38,676 bases of DNA from Clostridium sp. OF03-18AA (GCF_003478035.1 NZ_QUEP01000023.1:1-38676); one strand, 5' to 3'. Shown: positions 1 to 7,630, counted from the stretch's first letter. A program made the numbers and translations. Notes: generated by a model not told the origin, from the sequence alone.

Positions 1-575
1 GGCAAAACCGCTAAGTCGATTTTGATTTCCTGCGGTGCGCGTCTTGCCGTATTTGATATTGCGGAGCTGCGCGAGGTTACATCCTACGATGAGTTGGAAC
101 TGGATACGCTGGGAGACAGAAAAACGGCCCTGTTCCTCATTATGAGTGATACGGATGATAGTTTTAACTTTCTCATTTCCATGTGCTACACCCAGTTATT
201 CAACCTGCTTTGTGAAAAGGCCGATGATGTGTATGGCGGCAGGCTTCCGGTTCATGTGCGCTGTTTGATTGATGAGTGTGCTAACATCGGGCAGATTCCG
301 AAGCTGGAAAAGCTGGTGGCCACCATCCGAAGCCGTGAAATCTCTGCCTGTCTGGTGTTGCAGGCACAGAGCCAGCTCAAGGCAATTTACAAAGATAATG
401 CCGATACCATCATCGGCAATATGGATACTTCCATCTTCCTGGGTGGCAAAGAGCCAACAACGCTGAAAGAGCTGGCGGCTGTTCTGGGAAAGGAGACCAT
501 AGACACTTACAACACCGGAGAGAGCCGGGGACGGGAGACCTCCCACTCGCTCAACTATCAGAAATTGGGAAAAGA
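1..575 (+). pseudogene. traG: Coupling protein TraG/VirD4, upstream part, interrupted by IME-1
   Basis: This is the C-terminal half of the ATPase that delivers relaxase-bound DNA to the type IV secretion channel. The frame is open from base 1, so the N-terminus and Walker A motif lie before the window. Visible family features are the Walker B-like segment LIDECANIGQIP (about 265-300) and the stretch ending in NYQKLGK. At 574-575 the frame enters foreign sequence and stops at 622-624, adding a 16-residue tail unlike the family. The missing C-terminus is found at 11514-11751. Joining base 575 to 11514 restores GKELMSQ in frame, so the gene was split by insertion, not decayed. The truncated product lacks the C-terminal segment and is probably not functional unless the insert excises. 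Confidence 0.9.
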
Positions 576-620
576 TATGCCATACTTGTTCGTGAAGAGT
601 TCAGTTGCCTTGAATTTATC

Positions 621-637
621 ATGAACAGGGACACGAT
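621..637 (+). repeat. 17-bp inverted repeat, left-end copy
   Basis: ATGAACAGGGACACGAT lies about 46 bp inside the left tip of IME-1. Its exact reverse complement occurs at 7654-7670, overlapping the recombinase promoter. A recombinase or regulator binding site is inferred. Confidence 0.6.
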
Positions 638-676
638 CAACTGGATTCTGAAATAACTGAATACAGGAGGTCGAAC

Positions 677-1054
677 ATGGAGCATTTACCAAAGAAAATC
701 CATCAAAACGGAATCAGCTACACGCTGGTGGGAGACTACTACATCCCCGATCTGGAGCTACCGGAGGAAAGCCGCCCCATTGGGCGGTGGGGCCGGATGC
801 ACAAAGCGTTTCTGCAAGAACACCGGCCCGGCCAGTACAATGCCCTGCTTCTGTCGGGAAAACTCTGGACATATCTTGCTGACCTGAACGAACAGGCCGC
901 TGACCGGCTGGCGTGTATCGTCTCGCAGATGCAGGAGGCGGAGGGTGTCACCGAGGAACTGAAAGCCCGTGACCAGCTTGCGTGGGTCGGGGGCATGAAC
1001 AGCATTCGCAGCCGAGCAGAGGAAATCATCCTCTCTGAGATGATTTTTGTTTAA
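677..1054 (+). CDS. tnpV: Transposon-encoded protein TnpV (IME-1)
   Basis: The 125-residue protein matches the TnpV family of Tn4451-type elements, with the core YTLVGDYYIPDLELPEE near the N-terminus, the GRWGRMHKAFL segment, and a C-terminal RAEEIILSEMI. The molecular role of TnpV is unknown. It is the first gene at the left tip, preceded by AGGAGG at 665-670 with good spacing to ATG. A clear homologue lies at 20356-20733 in the left part of IME-2, which supports common ancestry of the two elements. Two small genes follow in the same direction, so it probably leads an operon. In the excised circle it would be the first gene downstream of the joined ends. Confidence 0.85.
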   Translation: MEHLPKKIHQNGISYTLVGDYYIPDLELPEESRPIGRWGRMHKAFLQEHRPGQYNALLLSGKLWTYLADLNEQAADRLACIVSQMQEAEGVTEELKARDQLAWVGGMNSIRSRAEEIILSEMIFV

Positions 1055-1068
1055 GGAGGTGCCTGTCT

Positions 1069-1251
1069 ATGAGATACCGTATCGAATACGCCGATGGGCG
1101 TTATTGTAACTTTGCCAACGGCAGGGCTGAGCTGCTGAAATGGCTGAAACTGCTGAAGCAAGAGGAAATCTCCGACATCCGCAAAGTATATAAAAGCGGT
1201 GTGTCAGATTCCGTCCTGGAAACATACCGGAATTATATCCGCCCAGCATAA
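1069..1251 (+). CDS. Small hypothetical protein of the TnpV operon
   Basis: This is a 60-residue protein beginning MRYRIEYADGRYCNFANG, with an AAGGAGG ribosome site just upstream (1053-1059). It has mixed charge and no membrane segment or cysteine motif. It sits 14 bp after tnpV and 12 bp before the next gene, so it is almost certainly co-transcribed with them. I recognise it only as a type of small protein seen near TnpV in Clostridia elements. No function is assigned. Confidence 0.7.
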   Translation: MRYRIEYADGRYCNFANGRAELLKWLKLLKQEEISDIRKVYKSGVSDSVLETYRNYIRPA

Positions 1252-1263
1252 GGAGGGGCGCTT

Positions 1264-1566
1264 ATGGGTACAGATATAGAAAAATTGGTTGATTTGATGA
1301 TTCAGGAGCGGATGCAGAGCCAGTTTGCTAAGTGGCGGGAGGCAGAAACCGGCACGGAGAAAAAAGAGGACTGCCTTCGCTTGGAAAACGAGTATGAAAA
1401 AGCAATCAGCGCATTGTCTGAGGAACAGAAGGACGCTGTAAGACACTACTGTGATTCTATTTTCGATTCTGGTGCAGAAAGCGAGTGCTTCTTTTACCGG
1501 CTGGGCCTCAAAGATGGCATCCGTCTCTGGAAGTTTATGAAAAAGCTGATGAAAACGGTCAGCTAA
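1264..1566 (+). CDS. Hypothetical protein, DUF6809-like
   Basis: This 100-residue, mostly helical, acidic protein starts MGTDIEKLVDLMIQER and has a central EEQKDAVRHYCDSIFDSGAESE segment and a basic C-terminus. The pattern resembles small phage- and IME-encoded proteins labelled DUF6809, but that match is from memory and tentative. It is the last gene of the rightward TnpV operon: a strong two-way hairpin at 1610-1646 separates it from the opposing XRE gene. A ribosome site (AAGGAGG) precedes the ATG. Function unknown. Confidence 0.65.
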   Translation: MGTDIEKLVDLMIQERMQSQFAKWREAETGTEKKEDCLRLENEYEKAISALSEEQKDAVRHYCDSIFDSGAESECFFYRLGLKDGIRLWKFMKKLMKTVS

Positions 1567-1609
1567 CGGATGTATAACCACATATTTTATTCCGCCCACA
1601 AACGGGTCG

Positions 1610-1646
1610 AAAGCCGTCCAACGGTACAGATTGGGCGGCTTTCCTG
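1610..1646. terminator. Bidirectional terminator between TnpV operon and XRE gene
   Basis: AAAGCCGTCCAA (1610-1621) pairs with TTGGGCGGCTTT (1631-1642) with one wobble. The A and T ends suit termination in both directions, and two convergent genes end here. Confidence 0.75.
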
Positions 1647-2495
1647 TTATCTGCGTTTCTTCCGCTTGGGCGCATAGTACGGCTGCGGCTTGGCCTTTCC
1701 TCTCATGTTGTTGGGATTTTTGAGCATTTTGGACAGGCTCAGTATCCGCAAAAATGCAGAGAAGTCCTCTGAGGAAATCTTCTCGAAGGGTATCTGCATT
1801 CTGTCGCAAAATTCGTGGATTACCACTTCCTCTTGGCTGCCCTGTTCGAGCGCCTGTTCAAACTTTTCCTTGACGTCATCCAGCGTGGGCTGCGGGTCGG
1901 CGGTGGTCTTGTCCTTGCGGTGTGCTTCCCGGATGTCCCGGACGATGCTGTCCAGATCATCGTGCATGACATGGCTGTAAAAATCGCTTTCCTGCACCTG
2001 CCCCAGTTCCAGCGTCCGCATATAGAGGTCATCCTCTCCGGGCGCATACTTGCTCATGACGGTCTGCCGGGTGGCCTCCAACACCAGATTCATCTGCTCC
2101 ACCCGCATATTGGCGATCTGGTCGATGCAGATTTCCATATCTATCATCAGCCGCCGGAAATTCGGGTGGGCAGCCAGTTCGCAGAGAAGCCGGTTGTTGA
2201 TTTTGCCGCTGCTCAAAAGTTCCACCATATCATCACTCAGATGCAGAGATTGAAGTTCTGTGTTTGGGTGATTTTTATTTTCCGTCAGCCCCATCAGATA
2301 GTCGGTGGACACGCCGTAAAAGTCCGCCAGCGTTGCAATCGCAAACGGGCTGATGTCCTTGTAGTCATCGGTTTCGTATTTTCCCAGCGCGGATTTAGAC
2401 AGGCCGGTCTGCTCCGCCAGTTGTTCCAGCGTCAGGTGCTTGTCCACCACCCGCAGGTCTTTGAGCCGCTCCGGGATTGTCAGCTTTGCGTACAT
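1647..2495 (-). CDS. XRE-family regulator with long C-terminal domain (IME-1)
   Basis: This 282-residue DNA-binding protein has an N-terminal helix-turn-helix (about residues 8-65; LTLEQLAEQTGLSKSALGKYE is the recognition region) and a long helical C-terminal part. It ends in a very basic tail (PKRKKRR). It is homologous along its length to the regulator at 21410-22216 in IME-2 (shared segments include SGKINNRLLCELA and IVRDIREAH). It is transcribed away from the relaxase operon, with a clear promoter at 2538-2566 that contains an inverted repeat. Autoregulation and control of the facing operon are therefore likely. It probably acts as the element's maintenance repressor. That role is inferred from position and family. 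Confidence 0.85.
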   Translation of the reverse strand: MYAKLTIPERLKDLRVVDKHLTLEQLAEQTGLSKSALGKYETDDYKDISPFAIATLADFYGVSTDYLMGLTENKNHPNTELQSLHLSDDMVELLSSGKINNRLLCELAAHPNFRRLMIDMEICIDQIANMRVEQMNLVLEATRQTVMSKYAPGEDDLYMRTLELGQVQESDFYSHVMHDDLDSIVRDIREAHRKDKTTADPQPTLDDVKEKFEQALEQGSQEEVVIHEFCDRMQIPFEKISSEDFSAFLRILSLSKMLKNPNNMRGKAKPQPYYAPKRKKRR

Positions 2496-2537
2496 CCAAA
2501 GCCCCCTCTCTCGTTATCTTTTTCAGTGATTACACCC

Positions 2538-2566
2538 ATTATAGCACGATTCCATAAGCGTGGAAA
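2538..2566 (-). promoter_or_regulatory. XRE promoter with embedded inverted-repeat operator (IME-1)
   Basis: On the minus strand the -10 is TATAAT (complement of 2538-2543), followed 17 bp away by a weak -35 (TTTCCA). The spacer and -35 contain TTCCA-N6-TGGAA (2550-2565). The same arrangement, 7 bp from the -10, occurs in front of the IME-2 regulator (22263-22292), so it is probably the regulator's own operator. Confidence 0.65.
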
Positions 2567-2639
2567 TATGCGGATTTCGAGCGTTTTTCCGACGTTTTGG
2601 ATATACGGGAAAGGGCCTCTTTTTTCGGTAAACTGGTTC

Positions 2640-2856
2640 TTGCAGACAGGCACAGAACCTTGAAAATCGAATGACCGGCTGCAAGGGGTATGGCCTCCGG
2701 GGAAGTGACGCCAGGACAGAAATCGAGCACACCAAAGAGGCCGATACGCCGGGAGAAATTCCGGGCAGGAGCGGCTTGCAGGCAGACCGGCGGACAGGAA
2801 ACAAGTTTATCATGCGGGGCGCATGGCTCCGCAGCAAAGAAATGGAGGAAATCATT
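2640..2856 (+). other. Conserved noncoding leader, copy 1
   Basis: The stretch between the XRE promoter and the next rightward gene shares ordered sequence blocks with the equivalent stretch in IME-2: AATCGAATGACC (2665-2676), CGAGCACACCAAAG (2724-2737) and CGATACGCCG (2742-2751). The last two blocks have the same 18-bp offset in both elements. An ORF can be read through here, but its counterpart in IME-2 stops early, so the conservation is unlikely to be coding. It could be a structured 5' leader RNA or an extended regulatory site. Confidence 0.5.
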
Positions 2857-3150
2857 ATGACACTGAGTATGAAAGAAAAGAAGATTCTCTACGCTTACGG
2901 CTGTCTCAGCCACCACAATACGGTGACACGGCTGAAATGGCTGACGGCTCTGACGGTTGACCCGGAGGCCAAACGCCGGATGCTGGGGCTGGCCCGGAAG
3001 GTGGAGACGGAGATGAACGAAAGCTGGTACGAGGATTTTTATCACCATCTGCGCATGGAGATGGACGAGTACCGCCGTCTCAAGCGCAACCTGCGTGTGC
3101 TGAAATCTTACACCGATTATGAGGAGGATCTGTATGAAGAAGCTGTCTAA
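2857..3150 (+). CDS. Hypothetical helical protein (IME-1)
   Basis: This 97-residue protein starts at ATG 2857, after GGAGG at 2844-2848. The longer reading from 2671 would translate the conserved leader and is rejected. It is rich in Glu, Arg and Lys and predicted to be helical, with the core KILYAYGCLSHHNTVTRLKWL. It has no cysteine pairs or membrane segment. It overlaps the next gene by 17 bp, indicating translational coupling. Position (first gene after the XRE-facing promoter) suggests an early gene of the mobilization operon. Function unknown. Confidence 0.7.
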   Translation: MTLSMKEKKILYAYGCLSHHNTVTRLKWLTALTVDPEAKRRMLGLARKVETEMNESWYEDFYHHLRMEMDEYRRLKRNLRVLKSYTDYEEDLYEEAV

Positions 3151-3439
3151 GTATGAGAAAGAAACCATCATCAACTGGAACGAGGCGGAGAACCTTGCCA
3201 GCGTCTACACCTTCAACGCCAGCTTGAAGCGCAGGCTGGCTGATTTCAGCCGGAAGTACCCACTGTTGTGCCGGTTGGAGCGCAGCACGCCGGAGGGCAG
3301 CGTGACCTATGTGCTGGACAAGTCCCGGCTGTCGATCCGGCTGGTGCCTCCGTACAGCGAAGAACGGAAAGCCGCCGCAAGGGAGTACGCAAAGGAGCAT
3401 GGCTTTCAGGTGGTGGTAACGGAAGAAAAAATCGCCTAA
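3134..3439 (+). CDS. Hypothetical protein, possible substrate-binding small domain (IME-1)
   Basis: This 101-residue protein starts at ATG 3134 inside the end of the previous gene, with GAGGAGG just upstream. The sequence contains EKETIINWNEAENLASVYTF and a C-terminal AAAREYAKEHGF, an alternating alpha/beta pattern typical of a small fold common in Clostridia mobile elements. That family is annotated in databases only as hypothetical. A 470-bp gap with repeats follows before the relaxase. No function is proposed beyond membership of the mobilization operon. Confidence 0.7.
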   Translation: MKKLSKYEKETIINWNEAENLASVYTFNASLKRRLADFSRKYPLLCRLERSTPEGSVTYVLDKSRLSIRLVPPYSEERKAAAREYAKEHGFQVVVTEEKIA

Positions 3440-3650
3440 AATCGGGGTGTTTACGGGAAAAATGACGGGTCTGCACCCGATGTTTTGACCGGCAATCCCC
3501 GCAGGCGTATTCCGTATCCACTCCCCGCCTATGGGCGCAAATGTGTGGATACGGAGCCGGTGAAACTGGCAAACACCGTTCCTGCGGTGGAAGCCAGCTT
3601 CGCCGGTGCGGAAGTACAGAGGGCGGCCAGCCCTTTGTGGCGGGGTGCAG

Positions 3651-3794
3651 GGGCGGCAGCGCACTGCTGGGGTCAAGGGGCAACGCCCATTGGCAGGTTA
3701 AGGGCGGCAGCCATTATCGGGTCAAGGACGAAGTGCCTTGGCAGGTTGAGGGCAGCCGCCCCATCGGGTCAAGGGTGAAACGCCTTGCCCAGGG
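3651..3794 (+). repeat. Three degenerate hairpin repeats upstream of relaxase
   Basis: Three tandem units of about 45-51 bp (3651-3701, 3702-3749, 3750-3794) each contain GGGTCAAGG, a short loop, a CGCC/GTGCC block and, in the first two, TTGGCAGGTT. In unit 2 CAAGG-N8-CCTTG forms a clear hairpin, and unit 3 is similar. They lie in the 474-bp gap (3440-3913) that has no convincing gene, directly before the relaxase. This is the natural place for oriT, so the array may be the relaxase binding region. GCGGCTTCGCCGC (3856-3868) adds another hairpin. Confidence 0.5.
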
Positions 3795-3913
3795 AAAGTT
3801 GATGCCTGCGTCAACTTGTATTGGGTATTACCTGACGCAAAATTCGCAGGATTTGCGGCTTCGCCGCCCCTTCCCCGGCCCCAGAACATCTTCGCAGGAA
3901 GGAGGAAATCTGT

Positions 3914-5158
3914 TTGAAACTGACACGACACAATGGACGCTCCGGCAAGCATGGCACCTATAATCCCCGCCACAATGACCGCCGGTTCGATGTGGAGAAC
4001 AGCGAACACATTGACGCAGAACGGGCAAGGCAAAATGTCTACTGGGACTGCTACCGGGGCTTTACCACCCATGAGTTCCGGGAGAACCCGGAGCAGCCGG
4101 ATTTCAGCTTTGAGGAAATCGAGCGGATGTATTACTACGAGCATTACGGCGGCTATGTGGAAGCTCAGAACGCCCGGAATGAGAAAACCCGGCACACCGA
4201 GCGCAACCGCACTGTGGAGGACTTGCTGAAAAACAACAAGACCTGCCCGGAGGAAAGTATCTACCAGATCGGCACGATGGGAGAATCCGTCTCGCCGGAT
4301 ACGCTCTTTTCCATCGTCAATGAGTTTTATCAGGAATTTGAGCGCCGCTTCGGTTCCCATATCCACATCCTGGACTGGGCGCTCCATCTGGACGAGGGGA
4401 CGCCCCACATCCATGAGCGGCACGTCTTTGACTGTGAGAACCGCTATGGGGAACTGTGCCCCCAGCAGGAAAAGGCGCTGGAAGAACTTGGCATCCCTCT
4501 CCCCAACCCGGAGAAGCCCAAAGGCCGGAACAACAACCGCAAGCAGACCTTTGATGCGGTCTGCCGGACGATCCTGTTTGACATCGCCAGACGGCATGGG
4601 CTGCATCTGGATCAGGAGCCGTCCTACGGCGGGCGGGACTATCTGGAAAAACAGGATTATATCCTGATGAAGCAGAAGGAGCAGCTTGCGGCGCAGGAGC
4701 AGAAGCTGGAAGAACTGACGCTCAAAATCGAGGACGTGGAGACGCTGTTAGATGATGTTTCCGATGCGGCCTATGACAAGGCGGTGGAGGTGGTGACCGA
4801 TACCGTCCGGCAGGAGACACACAAAGAAGATATTCGTCTGATCGAGGAAACGAAAAAGTGGGTGCTTTCGCCGGAGCGGAAGGCCCCGAAGAAGGAGCGT
4901 GACTACGCTGCCGCCCGTCTGGATGGAGTGATTACCAAAATCAAACGGGTCATGCAGAACGCCCTGGCAAAAATCCAGAAAACTCTCATGCAGCCGGAGG
5001 TCAAGAAGGCCGGTAAGGAGCAGATTAAGGAGAAGGCCAGAGAATCCATCCGGGAGAAGCTGGCGAAAGGCAGGCTGAACGCTGACCGAGATAACCGGGA
5101 ACGCTGGGAACGTGAGGGGCGGATTGCTCCGAAAAAGAAACACGATATGGAGTTATGA
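3914..5158 (+). CDS. MobV-like relaxase (Pre/Mob family) (IME-1)
   Basis: This 414-residue DNA-nicking protein starts conjugative mobilization by cutting oriT and staying attached to the strand. The start is TTG at 3914, placed 8 nt after a strong AGGAGG. The early segment KLTRHNGRSGKHGTYNPRH and the metal-binding motif HLDEGTPHIH (residues about 158-167) correspond to the HxDE-TPHxH motif of the Pre/Mob family. Residues 235-300 form a charged coiled coil. The C-terminus is highly basic. It heads a block with primase and VapE, and a terminator follows. The upstream repeats (3651-3794) are candidate oriT. The exact Mob subfamily is less certain than the relaxase call. Confidence 0.85.
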   Translation: MKLTRHNGRSGKHGTYNPRHNDRRFDVENSEHIDAERARQNVYWDCYRGFTTHEFRENPEQPDFSFEEIERMYYYEHYGGYVEAQNARNEKTRHTERNRTVEDLLKNNKTCPEESIYQIGTMGESVSPDTLFSIVNEFYQEFERRFGSHIHILDWALHLDEGTPHIHERHVFDCENRYGELCPQQEKALEELGIPLPNPEKPKGRNNNRKQTFDAVCRTILFDIARRHGLHLDQEPSYGGRDYLEKQDYILMKQKEQLAAQEQKLEELTLKIEDVETLLDDVSDAAYDKAVEVVTDTVRQETHKEDIRLIEETKKWVLSPERKAPKKERDYAAARLDGVITKIKRVMQNALAKIQKTLMQPEVKKAGKEQIKEKARESIREKLAKGRLNADRDNRERWEREGRIAPKKKHDMEL

Positions 5159-5196
5159 GGCACCTGATTTTCTGCGGAAACGGGTGCTTTTTTCTC
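5159..5196 (+). terminator. Terminator-like hairpin after relaxase
   Basis: GCACCTG (5160-5166) pairs imperfectly with CGGGTGC (5181-5187), followed by six T. The equivalent hairpin lies at the same place in IME-2 (26150-26196). Confidence 0.65.
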
Positions 5197-5205
5197 TGCC
5201 TGGAG

Positions 5206-5859
5206 GTGAGAAAATCGAATATATTTGAAGCGGTGAAGGAGTCTGTCACCACAAGGCAGGCTGCGGAATATTACGGGGTGCAGGTTGGCAGGAATGGCAT
5301 GGCCTACTGTCCCTTCCATGATGACAAACATCCTAGTATGAAGATTGACCATCGGTTCCACTGCTTTGGCTGTCAGGCAGATGGGGATGTGATTGATTTT
5401 ACCGCCCGTCTGTTTAGTCTGAGCAGTAAGGAGGCGGCGCTGAAGCTGGCGGAGGATTTCTCTGTCCACTATGACGCCAAAGGCCATGACCCGCCCCGCA
5501 GGAGGCCGGTCAAGCGAAAAATCAGCGAGGAACTGCGTTACCGGCAGGCGGAGCAGAAATGTTTCCGGGTGCTGTGCAATTACCTGCATCTGCTGGAACG
5601 CTGGGAGAAGGAATACGCCCCGCAGACGCCGGATGAAGCGTGGAATCCGCTGTTCGTGGAGGCCCTGCAAAAGAAACCGTACACGGAATATCTGCTGGAT
5701 ATTCTCTTGTCCGGCAGCATGGAGGAACGTGCTTCCGTGGTCGCTGAGTATGGAAAAGAGGTGAGGAAGATTGAGCAGCGAATATCAGAGTTTACCGCTA
5801 GCCACCCGGCAGGCCGCCATGAGCGCAGCCGAAGCCTTAGCGCCGGAGCGGAGCGTTGA
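5206..5859 (+). CDS. CHC2 zinc-finger primase-like protein (IME-1)
   Basis: This protein holds the zinc-binding domain of DnaG-type primases without a catalytic TOPRIM domain. CPFHDDKHPSMK and FHCFGCQADGDVIDF supply the C/H...C-C ligands. A helical C-terminal half follows. The IME-2 homologue starts TTG-AAT-TTA, whereas here the matching codon is TCG, so that start is lost. I place the start at in-frame GTG 5206. An ATG at 5155, overlapping the relaxase stop as ATGA, is the alternative and would run through the terminator. The end overlaps vapE by 89 bp. With VapE it probably primes or loads replication of the excised element. Confidence 0.75.
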   Translation: MRKSNIFEAVKESVTTRQAAEYYGVQVGRNGMAYCPFHDDKHPSMKIDHRFHCFGCQADGDVIDFTARLFSLSSKEAALKLAEDFSVHYDAKGHDPPRRRPVKRKISEELRYRQAEQKCFRVLCNYLHLLERWEKEYAPQTPDEAWNPLFVEALQKKPYTEYLLDILLSGSMEERASVVAEYGKEVRKIEQRISEFTASHPAGRHERSRSLSAGAER

Positions 5860-7177
5860 TGAGGTGCGGGAAAGCCTGTCCGTCACCGAGAAGGGCCAGC
5901 CCGCCAACACCATCGGCAACTGCCGGACGGTGTTCTGCCATGACCCTCTCCTGCGTGGGGCGATCCGCCTGAACCTTTTGACTGACCGGGTGGACATTGT
6001 ACAGGATTTAGGCTGGCGCAGGAATACCAGTGCCCTGACGGATACGGACGTGAAATATCTGCTTCTCTATTTTGAGCAGACCTATGGCCTGACCAGTGAG
6101 AAAAAGATGACGGCGGCGCTCTCCATCGTGGCGAATGAGAACTGCTACCATCCCATACAGGACGTGCTAAACGGCCTTGTCTGGGACGGGACGCCCCGCA
6201 TCCGCTCCTGTCTCCATCATTTCTTAGGTGCGGACGAGAGCGACTATGTGGAGGAAATGCTGAAACACTTTTTGCTGGGGGCTATCCGGCGGGTATTCCG
6301 CCCCGGCTCCAAATATGAGGAAATGCTCTGTCTGGTGGGCGGTCAGGGGGCTGGCAAGTCCAGCTTCTTCCGCTTGCTGGCGATCCGGGACGAGTGGTTC
6401 AGTGACGACCTGAAAAAACTGGACGATGACAGGGTGTATCTGAAGCTGCAAGGACACTGGATTATCGAAATGTCGGAGATGCTGGCTACCAGCAGCGCCA
6501 AAAGCATTGAAGAAATCCGCTCCTTTATCAGCCGCCAGAAGGAAACCTACCGGACGCCCTACGAGGCCCAGCCCAAAGACCGGCTGCGGCAGTGTGTGTT
6601 CGGCGGTTCGTCCAACACACTGGACTTCCTGCCCCTTGACCGGGCCGGAAATCGGCGCTTTTTGCCGATCATGATTTACCCGGAGAATGCAGAGGTTCAC
6701 ATTTTGGAGGACGAGGACGCCTCCAGAGCCTATCTTTTACAGGTCTGGGCGGAGGCCATGACGATTTACCGCAGCGGCCACTACTCTATGAAGTTCAGCA
6801 AGTCCATCCAGCGCCAGCTGGTGGAGGTGCAGAAGGATTTCATGCCGGAGGACACCGAGGCCGGACAGATACAGGGCTTTCTGGAACACTACACCGGCAG
6901 CATGGTCTGCTCCAAACAGCTGTTCAAGGAGGCGCTGGGCCACACCTACGATGAGCCGAAGCGGTGGCAGCTGCACAATATCAACGAGATCATGAACACG
7001 GTGGTGACGGGCTGGAAACCATTCTCCAATCCCCGGATGTTCACCGGATATGGCAGGCAGAGGGGCTGGGAACGGGACGTTTCCGGCAACGAACTGCCCG
7101 GCAACGAAGATGGATTTGTGGAGCTGACCGAGGAAGAATGCTGCCAGCTGGAACTGCCGAAGGAGTGGATCGCATAA
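5771..7177 (+). CDS. VapE-family P-loop ATPase / replicative helicase (IME-1)
   Basis: This 468-residue virulence-associated-E-type protein has Walker A GGQGAGKS at residues 190-197. Conserved blocks downstream include DEWFSDDLKKLDDD, LQGHWIIEMSEM and FGGSSNTLDFLPLDR with NRRF. VapE-like proteins are the helicase or initiator part of the replicons of phage satellites and IMEs. The start is TTG at 5771 inside the primase gene. It is 60-70% similar by eye to the IME-2 copy (26768-28162). A repeat-rich origin candidate begins just after its stop. The protein is full length with no visible lesion. Confidence 0.85.
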   Translation: MSSEYQSLPLATRQAAMSAAEALAPERSVDEVRESLSVTEKGQPANTIGNCRTVFCHDPLLRGAIRLNLLTDRVDIVQDLGWRRNTSALTDTDVKYLLLYFEQTYGLTSEKKMTAALSIVANENCYHPIQDVLNGLVWDGTPRIRSCLHHFLGADESDYVEEMLKHFLLGAIRRVFRPGSKYEEMLCLVGGQGAGKSSFFRLLAIRDEWFSDDLKKLDDDRVYLKLQGHWIIEMSEMLATSSAKSIEEIRSFISRQKETYRTPYEAQPKDRLRQCVFGGSSNTLDFLPLDRAGNRRFLPIMIYPENAEVHILEDEDASRAYLLQVWAEAMTIYRSGHYSMKFSKSIQRQLVEVQKDFMPEDTEAGQIQGFLEHYTGSMVCSKQLFKEALGHTYDEPKRWQLHNINEIMNTVVTGWKPFSNPRMFTGYGRQRGWERDVSGNELPGNEDGFVELTEEECCQLELPKEWIA

Positions 7178-7185
7178 AATTAGCG

Positions 7186-7410
7186 GTCTGTTGCCGGGAT
7201 GGTTGCCACTTGGTTGCCGGGTTTGTTGCCGGGGATTCTCCGGTCTGGATACGGAAAAAGCCTGTAAATAAGGTATTTTCTAATATCTATCTCTATCTCC
7301 GGCAACGAAAACAACGAGATTTTTCAAGAAAATTGATAAAGTAAGATTTGCAGGTCAGACGGTAGTTTACAGGTTTTCAGAGGTTCGTTGCCGGACTTCG
7401 TTGCCAGTGC
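7186..7410 (+). other. Candidate replication origin with two iteron sets (IME-1)
   Basis: TTGCC starts at 7191, 7203, 7214 and 7226 (spacing 12/11/12). An AT-rich stretch (about 7262-7375) follows, containing GGCAACGAAAACAACGAG (7301-7318). Two more TTGCC copies lie at 7388 and 7401. The spacing and order are the same in IME-2 (28176-28358). Iterons on both sides of an AT-rich tract resemble satellite-phage origins served by a primase/helicase pair. Confidence 0.65.
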
Positions 7411-7444
7411 TGCCGTCTGGCCTGCTACTCTATGGAGGTAGCCT

Positions 7445-7612
7445 ATGGAAAAAAGCAAACAGCAGAAAAATAAAGTCCGTTTTGTGGTGGTGCGGGAGTT
7501 CTCCGGGGAGAAGTCCATGCGGGAAGCCTTTGAGCAGCTGATCGAGCGCCAGACCTGCGAACACTTCGAGGAATGGCTGGAACAGCGGGAAATGGCCGAA
7601 AACGCTGCGTAA
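7445..7612 (+). CDS. Small hypothetical protein before recombinase (IME-1)
   Basis: This 55-residue charged protein starts at ATG 7445, with GGAGG at 7434-7438. It begins MEKSKQQKNKVRFVVVREF and ends in a Glu-rich helix. The same slot in IME-2 holds a different small protein (28404-28601). Small proteins are common just upstream of serine recombinases in this element family and could be recombination accessory factors, but nothing in the sequence proves that. Confidence 0.65.
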   Translation: MEKSKQQKNKVRFVVVREFSGEKSMREAFEQLIERQTCEHFEEWLEQREMAENAA

Positions 7613-7630
7613 AAACGGTTGATTCAGGGG

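Noticed and set aside
196..546. 116-codon minus-strand frame inside traG
   Set aside because: It lies wholly within the recognised TraG sequence, without a ribosome site or familiar content; a shadow of the real gene.
2671..2856. N-terminal extension of the 97-residue protein
   Set aside because: It crosses the conserved leader, whose IME-2 counterpart stops after about 15 codons. A good ribosome site stands before ATG 2857.
7186..7410. CRISPR-like reading of the TTGCC repeats
   Set aside because: Repeats are only 5-8 bases with 11-13 bp spacing, far too short for a CRISPR array, and no cas genes are near.
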